DNA of 64,000 bases from an uncultured Chelatococcus sp. (GTDB lineage Bacteria > Pseudomonadota > Alphaproteobacteria > Rhizobiales > Beijerinckiaceae), in NCBI GenBank assembly GCA_937863995.1, contig CALMIK010000013.1:1-64000 (forward strand), read 5' to 3'. Each line of letters starts with the position of its first letter. The stretch's first letter is position 1. The notes below the pieces were generated by a model that was given only the letters and a program-made list of their open reading frames with translations, made no database searches and was not told the DNA's origin. Below, piece by piece: positions 28,207 through 37,218 of the stretch. The translations under genes were made by a program, and so were the position numbers.

Positions 28207-29133
28207 TCAGAATCCGACGTGGTCCGCGCCCTTGGTGCCCAGCATCGCGCGCGCCTCGTCCGGCGTCGCGGCCTCGAGGCCCAGTTCGTCAAGGATGCGG
28301 CGGATCTTCGCCACCTGCTCGGCATTGCTGGTCGCGAGCCGGCCCTTGCCGATGTAGAGGTTGTCCTCCAGCCCCACGCGAACATTGCCGCCGAGGATCG
28401 CGCCCATCGTGACGAGAGGGAACTGCGCCCTGCCCGCCCCGAGCACCGACAGGAGATAGTCCCTGCCGAACAGGCGGTCGGCCGTGGCTTTCATGTGCAT
28501 GAGGTTCTCGGGGTCGGCGCCGATCGCGCCCGTGATGCCGAAGATGCATTGCACGAAGAACGGCGGCCGGATCAGGCCGCTGTCGGCGAAATGCGCGAGG
28601 TTGTAGAGATGCCCGACGTCGTAGCATTCGAACTCGAACCGCGTGCCGGTTGCGCCCAGCCGCTCGACCACGCTTTCGATCTGCGTGAACGTGTTCGACA
28701 TGATGAGATCGCGCGTGCCGGCAAGATAGGTTTTCTCCCAATCCTGCGAGGGCTCTTTCAGCGCGCGGGCGGCGCCGGAGATGTTGAAGTTGAACGACCC
28801 CATGTTCAGCGACGCCAGCTCCGGCTGCGCGGCGAGCGCGGGCGCGATGCGGTCGTCGATGCTCATGCCGAGACCGCCGCCGGTGGTGATGTTGATGATG
28901 GCGCTGCAAGCGGCCTTGATGCGCGGCAGAAACTGCATGTACAGCGCCGGGTCCTGGCTCGGCTTGCCGGTCTGCGGGTCGCGCGCGTGCAGGTGCACGA
29001 CGGCGGCGCCGGCTTCCGCTGCGCCGATAGCCGCCTGCGCGATCTGGTCGGGCGTCACCGGCAGATGGGGCGACATCGACGGCGTATGAATGCTGCCCGT
29101 GATCGCGCATGAAATAATGACTTTTCGGGCCAT
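28207..29133 (-). CDS. Beta-keto acid cleavage enzyme (BKACE, DUF849 family)
   Basis: 308 residues. The N-terminus RKVIISCAITGSIHTPSM is nearly diagnostic. The zinc-binding VVHLHARD segment sits at about residues 45-52 and NITTGGGLGMS at about 81-91. The family condenses a beta-keto acid with acetyl-CoA to give acetoacetate and a CoA ester. Subclasses differ in substrate and cannot be told apart here. In this operon it may process a beta-keto product of ring cleavage. The start at 29133 has AAGGGA upstream. Confidence 0.87.
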   Translation of the reverse strand: MARKVIISCAITGSIHTPSMSPHLPVTPDQIAQAAIGAAEAGAAVVHLHARDPQTGKPSQDPALYMQFLPRIKAACSAIINITTGGGLGMSIDDRIAPALAAQPELASLNMGSFNFNISGAARALKEPSQDWEKTYLAGTRDLIMSNTFTQIESVVERLGATGTRFEFECYDVGHLYNLAHFADSGLIRPPFFVQCIFGITGAIGADPENLMHMKATADRLFGRDYLLSVLGAGRAQFPLVTMGAILGGNVRVGLEDNLYIGKGRLATSNAEQVAKIRRILDELGLEAATPDEARAMLGTKGADHVGF

Positions 29134-29210
29134 GGCGTTTTCCCTTGTGCGGTGAGCTTCCTGGGGCCGATTGCGGACCGGCGCGCGGCGGCTGACCGGT
29201 CCGGCTACGT

Positions 29211-30101
29211 TCAGAACACCTTCAGCAGACGGACCTGCGCCACGGTGTCGTATTTGAACCCGCCATCGGCATGGAGGTCCCGCCCGATCATTCCCTGGAT
29301 CTGGAAATCCTTGGTGACAAACGTCGACGCATAGAAGCGGATCTGGTCGCGGCGCGTCCGCTGCCCGGTTTTCACGCCGTCGAGGTGCAGGTCGCCGCCC
29401 CATTGGCCCGAGTAGCCGATGGCGATGTTCGTCGCGGGCGAGAATTGCTTGCGCAGCATGGCCTGCACCTGCAGGGACGGATCGCGCGAGACTCGCGTCC
29501 AGCCCTCGTTGTGGGAGACGGTGAAGGCGACGTCGGCGGCGGCGTCGAAGAAAAAGCCGTTGCCGAGCCCCTGGATCAGACCCATCTGCGGGGTGAACGT
29601 CCACGTTCCCTCGCCTATTCCCACCGAGCCGAACTTGTACTTGCCCGTGGGGGCCGTCACGAAGGCGGAAACGCCGAGCGTCGTGCCGGTTTCCTCGTTC
29701 GAGGGCTTGATGGGCCAGAACGTCAGGCCGAGCGTGAGATCGCCCGTGCCCTCGGAAACGCGCTGACGGGCGCCGCCGACGGTGGCCGTGGGCAGGTGCG
29801 AGAACGGCATGACGAACTGCCACACCACCGGCTCGCTGGCGATGGTCGTGTAGTACAGGCCGCGCATCAGCCCGACATTGCCCACGAACTTCGAACCGGG
29901 CACCTTATCGCCCTGCATCTGAAAATCGCGCGACCGCAGATGCTGGAAGTACAGCAGGCCGAGCGTGGTTCCGGCGGGCGCGATGGCGTAGTCGCCCGGT
30001 CCCACGTCGATGGCCAATGCCGGCGCGGCGGCAAGACAGCCGAGCATGAGGGCCGCAAATCTCGTCTTCGCAAGCCTTGTTTTTGCAAGTCTTGTGTTCA
30101 T
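29211..30101 (-). CDS. Outer-membrane channel of the phenol-degradation MetA type
   Basis: 296 residues with a signal peptide (cut after ALA near residue 30) and alternating beta-strand patterns ending in an aromatic residue (LLKVF), as expected for an outer-membrane barrel. Proteins of this group are found in aromatic and hydrocarbon operons and are thought to admit hydrophobic substrates. The signal peptide starts with a tandem duplication: a 15-bp unit at 30070-30099 gives the repeated peptide TRLAKTRLAK. It lies 36 bp downstream of the flavin reductase gene. Confidence 0.75.
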   Translation of the reverse strand: MNTRLAKTRLAKTRFAALMLGCLAAAPALAIDVGPGDYAIAPAGTTLGLLYFQHLRSRDFQMQGDKVPGSKFVGNVGLMRGLYYTTIASEPVVWQFVMPFSHLPTATVGGARQRVSEGTGDLTLGLTFWPIKPSNEETGTTLGVSAFVTAPTGKYKFGSVGIGEGTWTFTPQMGLIQGLGNGFFFDAAADVAFTVSHNEGWTRVSRDPSLQVQAMLRKQFSPATNIAIGYSGQWGGDLHLDGVKTGQRTRRDQIRFYASTFVTKDFQIQGMIGRDLHADGGFKYDTVAQVRLLKVF

Positions 30102-30137
30102 GTATTCCTCCCTTTTTTGAATTTCTTTTGGCCCGAT

Positions 30138-30665
30138 TCAGCGCGGTGGATGGGCGGGATGCGCGCGGGACAAGGAGTAATTGCCCCGGTGGTAAAGCAG
30201 CGGCGCGTGGTCAGCCGTCTCGAAGCCGCAGACACGGCCGATCAGGATCCAGTGATCGCCGCCGTCGAGGATGTCCTGCCGCGCGCACTCGATGACAGCG
30301 CAGACATCTGGCAGGATCAGGCAGCCACCCGCCCCGATCTTCGGATCGATGCCGGCGAACTTGTCGGCGGCGGATTTGGCGAACTGCTGCGACAGCGGGA
30401 TCTGGTCGTGCGCCAGGATGTTGACGGCGAAGTGGCTCGCCGCCGCGAACACCGGAAAGCTGGTCGACGTCTTCACGATGCTCCACAGGACCAGCGGCGG
30501 ATCGAGCGACAGCGACGAAAAGCTGTTCGCCGTCACCCCCGCGCGGACGCCGTCGGCGCTCGCTGTCATCACTGTGACGCCGGTCGCGAAATGCCCGACG
30601 GCATTGCGGAAGGCGCGCGTATCGAACCCGGCGGCTTCCGGGGAAGCGGGTAAGGGTGCGGTCAT
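30138..30665 (-). CDS. Flavin reductase (HpaC/HsaB-like)
   Basis: 175 residues. It supplies reduced flavin to a two-component monooxygenase. The family segments GHFATGVTVMTA (about 25-36), ANSFSSLSLDPPLVLW and HFAVNILA are all visible. It lies directly downstream of a matching flavin-dependent oxygenase gene. FMN versus FAD preference cannot be read. Confidence 0.87.
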   Translation of the reverse strand: MTAPLPASPEAAGFDTRAFRNAVGHFATGVTVMTASADGVRAGVTANSFSSLSLDPPLVLWSIVKTSTSFPVFAAASHFAVNILAHDQIPLSQQFAKSAADKFAGIDPKIGAGGCLILPDVCAVIECARQDILDGGDHWILIGRVCGFETADHAPLLYHRGNYSLSRAHPAHPPR

Positions 30666-30735
30666 GGTGGCCCCGTTTCGGTTGGTATGAACGGACCCTG
30701 CGCCGGGCGCGTTGAGCGCCGGACGCGGGCAGTCC

Positions 30736-31908
30736 TCAGAACAGTGAGGGATCGGGCTCCAGCCCCATCAGGGCGCGGCCGAGGATCTGGGCGCAGATGT
30801 CGTAATCGGTATAGGCGTGCGCGCCTGTCATGTGGGCGTCGCGGAAAAGCCGCTGCGCCTCGCTGCTGTCGAACCAGGCCGTGCCGCCCGACGCGGCGAA
30901 CAGCCGGTCCACGGCCTCAATGAACATCTTGACGGCGTAAGCCTGATTGGTGCGCCAGTAGGCCATCTTCTCGGCGGTTGGGTATTCGCGGTTCCAGGCG
31001 TGGACGCGCATGTCCTCCCAGGTCTTCTCGAGGAAGGCCCGGCCTGCCGCCACCTGATGGGCGGATTCCGCCAGCCGCATCGCGGCCGGAATCGTCGCGC
31101 CGACCTTCGCCCCGGTGTAGGCCCGCACGCGCGCCTGCGTCTTCTCGCGGTAAATCTCGATCATCCGCTCGGCCAGACCGAGGCTGACGGCGGCGAAACA
31201 GCTGGCGAAGACATAGATGAAGGGCGTGAAATACGTGCGGCTGTCGGGGTAGAGATGCGCTCCGGCCGACTTCATCCCCATGAGATCGGGCACGCTCTCG
31301 ATCCGGTGGCTCGGCACGAAGGCGCGGTCGACCACGATGGTTTTCGAGCCGGTGCCTCGCATGCCCTTGGCGAACCACGTGTCGCGGATCGTGTAGTCGC
31401 TGCGTGGCAGGACGGCGAAGCTGTAGGCCTTGCCGCCCTCGGGCGTGTCGCGCAGAAAGCCCAGGATAGCCCAGTCGGCGTGCTCGCAGCCGCTGCTCCA
31501 GCCGAATTCGCCGCTGAAGACGATGCCGCCCTCGGTCTCCTCGGCCTTGCCGTAGGGGGCGATGCTGCTGGAGGCCACCGCGTCGGGGTTCTCGGCCCAG
31601 AGCTCGTCCTGAAGCTGCTTCGAATAGATCGCCAGCTGGTGGCTGTGCTGAGCCAGCAGCGAGAAGGCCCAGGCGGTCGAGCCGCACGCGCCCGCAATGG
31701 CGGCGACGCAGTTCTCGAACTCGGGCACCGGCATTTCCAGCCCGCCGTAGATCCGTGGCTGGAAGGCGCGGTGCAGGCCGGTGCTCTTCAACAGCTCGAT
31801 GTTCTCGCGCGGCACCATCCTGTCTTCTTCGGCCTGGGCGGCGCGGGCGGCGATCTGCGGCAGAACGGCTTTGATGCGGTCGAGCATGCTGGTGGTCTGA
31901 TCGGACAT
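30736..31908 (-). CDS. Flavin-dependent monooxygenase, oxygenase component (HsaA-like)
   Basis: 390 residues with the acyl-CoA dehydrogenase fold used by group D flavin monooxygenases. GGLEMPVPEFENCVAAIA and GSTAWAFSLLAQH are characteristic of the HsaA/NcnH/HpaB-like branch, and the acyl-CoA dehydrogenase catalytic Glu is not evident. With the reductase encoded next to it, it would hydroxylate a phenolic compound, probably ortho to an existing hydroxyl, to give a catechol for the extradiol dioxygenase in the same operon. Confidence 0.84.
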   Translation of the reverse strand: MSDQTTSMLDRIKAVLPQIAARAAQAEEDRMVPRENIELLKSTGLHRAFQPRIYGGLEMPVPEFENCVAAIAGACGSTAWAFSLLAQHSHQLAIYSKQLQDELWAENPDAVASSSIAPYGKAEETEGGIVFSGEFGWSSGCEHADWAILGFLRDTPEGGKAYSFAVLPRSDYTIRDTWFAKGMRGTGSKTIVVDRAFVPSHRIESVPDLMGMKSAGAHLYPDSRTYFTPFIYVFASCFAAVSLGLAERMIEIYREKTQARVRAYTGAKVGATIPAAMRLAESAHQVAAGRAFLEKTWEDMRVHAWNREYPTAEKMAYWRTNQAYAVKMFIEAVDRLFAASGGTAWFDSSEAQRLFRDAHMTGAHAYTDYDICAQILGRALMGLEPDPSLF

Positions 31909-32013
31909 CGTAGGTCTCCTCTTGATATGAGTTCCCCGGGGGCGTCCCTGCTATGGGGAGCGCCACTTGCCGGAAGCTGACGCCGGCCCGGGTAAACCGG
32001 GCAGGCAGGCGCG

Positions 32014-32700
32014 TCAGGGGCGGGACATGAAATCCACGGCGGCTTGCCGGAACCGCCGGTCCGAGGTCAGGCCGATATGGTCGCTGCCGTCCAACTGCAG
32101 ATATTCCGCGTGCGGCAGCGCTGCGCGCAGGTGCGTGTCGGGCATGGCAACATCGTCGTCGGCACTGTTGACGAGCAGGATCGGCGCGCGCGCCGCCGCG
32201 AGGCGGGCAGCGGAAATGCGCGGGTTCGGCTCGCGCTCGAGCACGGCCGCGAGGCACAGCGGGTCGCTGCCGCTCTTGCGGGAATAGTCGAGCAACGCCC
32301 GCACCTGCGGCGCCATCGTCTCCGCGACTTCGCCCCTCAACGCCGCCGCGACGGCGGGGCCGGCGGCTTCGGGCACGAATATGTTGTCGCCGATACCACC
32401 CAGCACCAGCCGGCCATTCTGCCCCGGCTGGCGAATTTCGAGTTCGAGCAGCACCTTGGTTCCGAGCGAGAAGCCGATGCAGCCAAGTAGCCCCGCCGGA
32501 AGCGTGGCGGCGAGAGCGCTGGCGAGGTCCGCGTAGTCGGCGGGATCGTGCGAACCGCCGCGCAGGCCATGGCCGGGAAGATCGATGCCGACAGGCTCGA
32601 AGCCGGCCGCGCGCAAAGCATCGTCCCAGCCGTCCGCGGCGAAGGTCGCGGCATGGGAGCCGCCCCAGCCATGGATGAGGGCAACCTGGCGCGGGCTCAT
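32014..32700 (-). CDS. Alpha/beta-fold hydrolase (possible ring-cleavage product hydrolase)
   Basis: 228 residues from the ATG at 32700, which overlaps the upstream stop (ATGA). HGWGGSHAATF near residue 10 is the oxyanion loop. The nucleophile is the Ser of GFSLGTKV, and a late Asp (SADDDVAMPD) and His (GSDHIGL) complete the triad. It is short, with little room for a cap domain, so it may not be a classical MhpC-type C-C hydrolase. A longer start was rejected because it would run through the neighbouring gene. Confidence 0.78.
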   Translation of the reverse strand: MSPRQVALIHGWGGSHAATFAADGWDDALRAAGFEPVGIDLPGHGLRGGSHDPADYADLASALAATLPAGLLGCIGFSLGTKVLLELEIRQPGQNGRLVLGGIGDNIFVPEAAGPAVAAALRGEVAETMAPQVRALLDYSRKSGSDPLCLAAVLEREPNPRISAARLAAARAPILLVNSADDDVAMPDTHLRAALPHAEYLQLDGSDHIGLTSDRRFRQAAVDFMSRP

Positions 32701-33176
32701 TGCGCGGCGCCCTTCACGTCTGCGGCGGCCTTCGACAGGTCCGGCGTATCGCCGCCCGCGAAAATGCGCCAGCCTTCCACCCGGCGAAGTTTCCAGTCGC
32801 CGTCCGCCTGCCGGACGCAATCGAAGACGAAATCGCACAACGTCGAAGGCGTCCCCAGGTCGATGGGCTTCGCGCCGTAGCCCGAGAAAACCGTGATCGT
32901 CGCCTGGCACGTCACGCGGTCCGGGCCGGCGTCGAGCACGCGCAGGTTGGACGCGATGTGACGGGTGGTGCGCCCCTTCGTTTGCGACAACTGGCGGCGC
33001 CCGGCAAAATAACGGTTCAGTTCCTCAGGCCCGGCTGCGCGAAAGCTCTCGATCACCAGCTCGCCATCCGGCGTGAAAAACTGCGGACCGGGGGTGTCGA
33101 GCGCCTCATCGATGCAAGCCCAGAAGCGGTGCACCAGATCCTGCGCGCGATAATAGCTTTCCGGCGTTATGCTCAT
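32697..33176 (-). CDS. NTF2-like / SnoaL-fold protein
   Basis: 159 residues. The N-terminal helix RAQDLVHRFWACIDE and the mid-section GPEELNRYFAGR...RTTRHIASNLRVL match the NTF2-like cone fold shared by ring-hydroxylating dioxygenase beta subunits and ketosteroid-isomerase relatives. No alpha subunit is present, so it is more likely a small isomerase, hydrolase or accessory protein of the pathway. The function is unassigned. Confidence 0.7.
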   Translation of the reverse strand: MSITPESYYRAQDLVHRFWACIDEALDTPGPQFFTPDGELVIESFRAAGPEELNRYFAGRRQLSQTKGRTTRHIASNLRVLDAGPDRVTCQATITVFSGYGAKPIDLGTPSTLCDFVFDCVRQADGDWKLRRVEGWRIFAGGDTPDLSKAAADVKGAAQ

Positions 33177-33245
33177 GTCGTTCCTCCCTTTTTTATTGGA
33201 ACCCGCCCGCTTCCCATGCCGGGGCGGGCGGGGTCGGAAAGCCTG

Positions 33246-34160
33246 TCAGGTGCCGGTGGTCATGAAGGTCTCGGCCATCTCGTAGCCCCAGCCATTCATC
33301 ACCTCGGCCATCTGTTCGGGGCGGATGTTGATGTCGAGCGGCGTGGCGTCGTCGGCGAACTGCTCCATTCCGGAGCTGAATTCGTTGCGGTTGCCGAAAG
33401 GATCGAAGGCATAGGCGTAGTTGTTGGTGGCGAAGCCCGTGGACTTACCGAGGCCGCCGTTGTGCCGGCCGGGGCCGAACTCCCACCGGTGGCCGGTGTC
33501 GAGCAGCCTGTCGGAAAGGCGGAAGTAGTGATTGCCGTCCTCGACCGCGAAGGCCACATGGTGCAGGCGGTGACGGGGGTTAATCGCCCGCATGTAGGCG
33601 ATGTCGTGGTCGTAGGCCGAGCCGCGCAGCCACACGCCGCCCACTTCGCCGTTCACCGCGATGTTGGCCGAGGACTTGAACCCGATCTTCATCAGGAAGT
33701 CGCGCATGACCAGCGGATCGGCTTCGCCCAGCAGGTTGATGTGGTCCATGTCGGTGGGCGCATGGGTGCCGTCGGAGGCGAAATCGCAGATTCCGGCGCG
33801 GCGATCCTTCAGGCCGGTGCTCAGGCGCATGCGATGGCCGGAAGGCAGGGTGAACGCCAGCGTCTTGCCCTCGCCCGGGCGGCTGTCGCCGGAATGGCGC
33901 TCGTGCGCCACGCCCTCGGCGGTGAGGATGGCGGCGACACGGACGAGATCTTCATCGTCGTCCACGCCGAAGGTGAAGTTGTCGAGGCTGCAGTCACCCT
34001 TGACGAGCGTGAGGTCGGCCGCATCTCCGCGGCAAGCCAGATGAACCTTGTCACCCTCGCGCGCCAGGACCTTCAGGCTCAGCACATCGCGATACCATGT
34101 CAGCGCCTTGTCCAGATCGCCGACAAAGATCGCGGCGTGGTCGATGCGGTTGATGCCCAT
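33246..34160 (-). CDS. Extradiol catechol dioxygenase (VOC family)
   Basis: 304 residues in two VOC-fold repeats, the standard size for type I extradiol dioxygenases. The Fe(II) ligands are His140 (MDHINLL), His200 or 201 (RLHHVAF) and Glu260 (GNRNEFSSG). It cleaves a catechol next to one hydroxyl to give a coloured semialdehyde. It is the promoter-proximal gene of the nine-gene leftward operon. The start at 34160 (MGINRIDH) has GAAGGA upstream. Confidence 0.87.
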   Translation of the reverse strand: MGINRIDHAAIFVGDLDKALTWYRDVLSLKVLAREGDKVHLACRGDAADLTLVKGDCSLDNFTFGVDDDEDLVRVAAILTAEGVAHERHSGDSRPGEGKTLAFTLPSGHRMRLSTGLKDRRAGICDFASDGTHAPTDMDHINLLGEADPLVMRDFLMKIGFKSSANIAVNGEVGGVWLRGSAYDHDIAYMRAINPRHRLHHVAFAVEDGNHYFRLSDRLLDTGHRWEFGPGRHNGGLGKSTGFATNNYAYAFDPFGNRNEFSSGMEQFADDATPLDINIRPEQMAEVMNGWGYEMAETFMTTGT

Positions 34161-34960
34161 GCTTTTCTTCCTTCTCATGAAACGGGCAGCCGTCTCCGGC
34201 CGCCGCCGGAAGTCCGTTGCCGTCGAGGTTGAATCCGCCCGTTGCCGGGAGCGACCCGGGCCGGAATATTTGTCTGAGGTTGCGGTGAAGGGATGCGGCC
34301 TCGCGAAGGCGAGCCACGCCATGCCGTGCAGACGGAGCGCAAAAGCGCGATCGATCAGATGTCGACCATCACTGAGCTACATGCCTGCGGCCGGCGGCGC
34401 GCACTCCGCGCCCGGTCACGTCAAAGCGCAGTTGGCGCGAGACACCGTTGCAGCCGGTCGATCGAATTGTCACGGACAAGGGGGCCGTCGTTCATTTTCT
34501 TTTCCCTCCCTCGGCCAATCGCATTGATCGGCCGCGCTGCCGCTCTGATTTTTATCGTTCAGCGACGAAGTCATATTACGATAAATTGTCATTTTGACAA
34601 TATGTCATTTCGAGTTTTTTCGCAGCTTTTCCTAACGCCGCACGACCCCACGCTGCCCGCATTAAATGCTATTAATATCAAATATTTATACGAATATCGC
34701 GCGCAGAAAGGCATGGGCGCGCGCCTCAATCCGCAACGCGGACGGCGTGATCCGTCGACAGGTTTCTCGGCTTAAAATCGAGACACGATGCGAGGGTTTC
34801 CGGCCACACAAACGCGAATCGTGCCCGGTGCGGCTGCGTGGCACTGGATTTTCCCGGTGCTTCCGGTATCTGCTTCGCCTCATGTATCGCGATGTTCGGA
34901 ATGCTCCGGATGATCATCTCAGACACACCAGCTCGGTAGGCTCCTACTGAGCCGGCAGGC
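34161..34960. other. Long divergent promoter region, no supported gene
   Basis: An 800-bp gap between the aromatic operon and its divergent TetR gene. Open frames here are short and lack family resemblance or ribosome sites. The middle (about 34540-34690) is clearly AT-rich relative to the surroundings and contains the 17-bp operator-like repeat listed separately. Confidence 0.6.
34585..34601. promoter_or_regulatory. Operator-like inverted repeat upstream of the aromatic operon
   Basis: ATTGTCA-TTT-TGACAAT, perfect 7-bp arms around 3 bp, within the AT-rich part of the divergent intergenic region. The size suits a TetR dimer, and the TetR gene at 34961 is the obvious candidate. A further half-site TGTCA follows at 34603-34607. 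Confidence 0.55.
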
Positions 34961-35707
34961 GTGGAAAATCCAATGGCTTCCTCAAGCCGGCGCGTGCCGG
35001 CAACACCGGGCACCCGCAACGTCAACCTGGAACGCCGCGCCGAAATCGGCGCCGAACGTCGGGCGCGCTCCCGCAACGCCATTCTGGTCGCCGCCTTTCA
35101 CCTGCTCGGAACCGAGACCGGCCAGACCACGCGCATAGAAGACATCTGCGGCGAGGCGGGCATCGCGCGCGGCACGTTCTACAATCATTTCAGCGATCTG
35201 GAACAACTGAAGCACGAGTTGCTCGACGAGTTGACCCGCGAGTTCGACCGCGCCGTCCACATGGTGTTCAGCCGGCTGGAAGGCCCCGTGGAGCAGACCG
35301 CCGTGGCGGTCCGGTATTATCTCCAAGCCGCCGCGCGCAACCCCAACTGGGGCTGGGCGATGATCAACTCCGGAACGCCCGGCCACATCTTCGGCAAGAC
35401 GGTGTGGCTGAACTCGCTCATGACCCTAAATGAAGCCATCGATGCCGGCGAGATCACCCTGAAAAGCGCCGAGACGGGCCGCGACATTCTGATGGGCGTG
35501 GTCAGCGCGGCAACGGTGTCGATCGTGCGGGGCGTGATGCAGCCGTCCTATCCCGAGGAAATAGCGGAGCATATCCTGATGGCCTTCGGCCTCTCGGCCG
35601 CGCGGGCGAAGGATTACGCCAACCGGCCGCTGCCGGCGTTGCCCGCCATCGCGCATGAAATCATCGTCATCGCCAGCATGCCGGCTCTCGGCGACATCGG
35701 CTGCTGA
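34961..35707 (+). CDS. TetR/AcrR-family transcriptional regulator
   Basis: 248 residues. A 35-residue basic tail precedes the helix-turn-helix RIEDICGEAGIARGTFYNHFSD (about residues 60-81), and the C-terminal ligand domain is of normal size. It is divergent from the aromatic degradation operon and is probably its repressor. The start is GTG at 34961 or ATG at 34973; neither has a strong ribosome site. Confidence 0.82.
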   Translation: MENPMASSSRRVPATPGTRNVNLERRAEIGAERRARSRNAILVAAFHLLGTETGQTTRIEDICGEAGIARGTFYNHFSDLEQLKHELLDELTREFDRAVHMVFSRLEGPVEQTAVAVRYYLQAAARNPNWGWAMINSGTPGHIFGKTVWLNSLMTLNEAIDAGEITLKSAETGRDILMGVVSAATVSIVRGVMQPSYPEEIAEHILMAFGLSAARAKDYANRPLPALPAIAHEIIVIASMPALGDIGC

Positions 35708-35973
35708 GACAGGCGTCGACCGGGTAATCGCCGATATCGTTTCGCGGTGAAGACGATCGAGCACGGGGCGTGCCCACCGATGACGTTCGCCTGACCGCTT
35801 TCGCATGTTCATCCCGCCGCGAATGGCAATACATCTCTTTAATAGAGAAGCCGGCAACGGATCTTATTGGAATATAGTCGATAGTCGTAAAAATTAAACC
35901 GTCACTACGACCCCGTATAACTTCGGAACTGGAGCCACCGTATTTTCAACGTCACTCACTCCAGGAACACCCG

Positions 35974-36594
35974 ATGAATATGACCGTTACTTCACAAACG
36001 CCTGCTGTCGCAGCTGAACCGGTCGCCACGCAGGCAGCGGGCAAGCATTGCAACCCCGCGGTCATTGGCCTTGCGGGCTTTGCCCTGACCACGCTGCTCC
36101 TGCAGTTTCACAATGTCGGATGGGTCGCTATCGGCCCCGTGGTCGGGCTCGCCATCGTGTTCGGCGGTCTGGCGCAACTCATCGCCGGTTTGCAGGAAGC
36201 CAAGACCGGCAACAATTTCGGCTACAGCGCCTTCACCTCCTACGGCGCGTTCTGGATCGCGTTCAGCTTCATCCAGATCGCCGACGCGACGGGGCTCTTT
36301 CCTGTCAGCGCGGCGGATGTCGGCTGGTTTCTCGTCGTCTGGACGATCTACACCGCGATCATGACGATCGGCGCCATGCGCATCAGCACCGGCCTGGGGG
36401 TGCTGTTCATCACGCTGCTGATCGGTTTCATCCTGCTCGTCATCGGCCACTTCGGCGCGCCGATTTTCAATGTCATCGCCGGTTACGAGTTGATGATCTG
36501 CGCCGCCATCGCGCTTTACGTCATGGCGCACGAGATATTTCGCGATCTCTTCGGCTATGACGTCCTGCCGGTCGGGCAGCCGATGATCCGCTGA
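35974..36594 (+). CDS. satP: Acetate/succinate uptake transporter (GPR1/FUN34/YaaH, SatP family)
   Basis: 206 residues with six hydrophobic segments. The family signature NPAVIGLAGFALTT is at about residues 28-41, and GNNFGYSAFTSYGAFWIAF follows. SatP proteins import acetate and other short acids. It is a single gene with its own terminator; the 266-bp upstream gap is AT-rich at 35830-35920 and probably holds the promoter. It could recycle acetate made from the catabolic operons nearby. Confidence 0.83.
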   Translation: MNMTVTSQTPAVAAEPVATQAAGKHCNPAVIGLAGFALTTLLLQFHNVGWVAIGPVVGLAIVFGGLAQLIAGLQEAKTGNNFGYSAFTSYGAFWIAFSFIQIADATGLFPVSAADVGWFLVVWTIYTAIMTIGAMRISTGLGVLFITLLIGFILLVIGHFGAPIFNVIAGYELMICAAIALYVMAHEIFRDLFGYDVLPVGQPMIR

Positions 36595-36620
36595 CACGGG
36601 CGCGACGATCCATTGCGGAC

Positions 36621-36655
36621 GCCGCCGCGCATCCCGCGCGGCGGCTCCCTTTTTT
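36621..36655 (+). terminator. Rho-independent terminator after satP
   Basis: A perfect 10-bp stem, GCCGCCGCGC with GCGCGGCGGC, around ATCCC, followed by a T tract (36650-36655). It overlaps the end of the convergent Lrp gene. Confidence 0.85.
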
Positions 36656-37142
36656 ACGGAATGACGATCGCCGTGTCCGTCTTCACGCGGTCCAGCGCGA
36701 TGAGCGTGCGGTAGCTGGCCACGGCCTCGTTCTCGGCGAACAGCCGGCGGGTCAGCCGCTCATAGGCCTGCATGTCGCTCGTGACGACGATCAGGAAGAA
36801 GCTGATGCCGCCGGTCACGTAAAAGCACTGCTGAACCTCGGGCGTGTCGCGAAAGAGCGCCTTGGCGGCGTCGACGGTCGCGGCGCGTTCGTCCCGCAGC
36901 ATGACTTCGACGATTGCGGTGATCGTGACAGCGACCGTTGCCGGATCGACGATCGCGACGTTGCGCGCGATGACGCCCATCCCCTCCATGGCGGCGATGC
37001 GCCGCTGCACGGCGGCGGCCGAGAGGCTGACCTTTTCCGCGATGGTCCGCTGCGGCATCCTGTTGTCACGCTGGATGATGCGCAGGATCGCCCGATCGAA
37101 GGAATCGAGCACGCGGGACAAGCGGGTGGGGCTTTTTCTCAT
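36654..37142 (-). CDS. Lrp/AsnC-family transcriptional regulator
   Basis: 162 residues from the ATG at 37142. The winged helix reads LDSFDRAILRIIQRDNRMPQ, then the recognition helix region SLSAAAVQRRIAAMEGMG. The C-terminal RAM ligand domain follows (TITAIVEVML... CFYVTGGISFFLIVVT). It is divergent from an EamA exporter gene 76 bp away. Lrp-type proteins often control a neighbouring amino-acid exporter. Confidence 0.85.
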   Translation of the reverse strand: MRKSPTRLSRVLDSFDRAILRIIQRDNRMPQRTIAEKVSLSAAAVQRRIAAMEGMGVIARNVAIVDPATVAVTITAIVEVMLRDERAATVDAAKALFRDTPEVQQCFYVTGGISFFLIVVTSDMQAYERLTRRLFAENEAVASYRTLIALDRVKTDTAIVIP

Positions 37143-37218
37143 GAGGCGAGTTTTTGTTGCATTTGACGGGTAAATCAAGCGCGCAAATCTCGGTTGAACG
37201 ATGATATGACCCGTTGCC

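Noticed and set aside
28207..29823. N-terminally extended version of the BKACE protein (538 residues)
   Set aside because: The extension lies antisense to nothing useful and crosses the channel gene in another frame. The normal BKACE N-terminus begins at 29133 with a ribosome site.
34293..34775. 160-codon open frame in the gap before the TetR gene
   Set aside because: No ribosome site, composition unlike coding DNA, and it runs through the AT-rich operator region.
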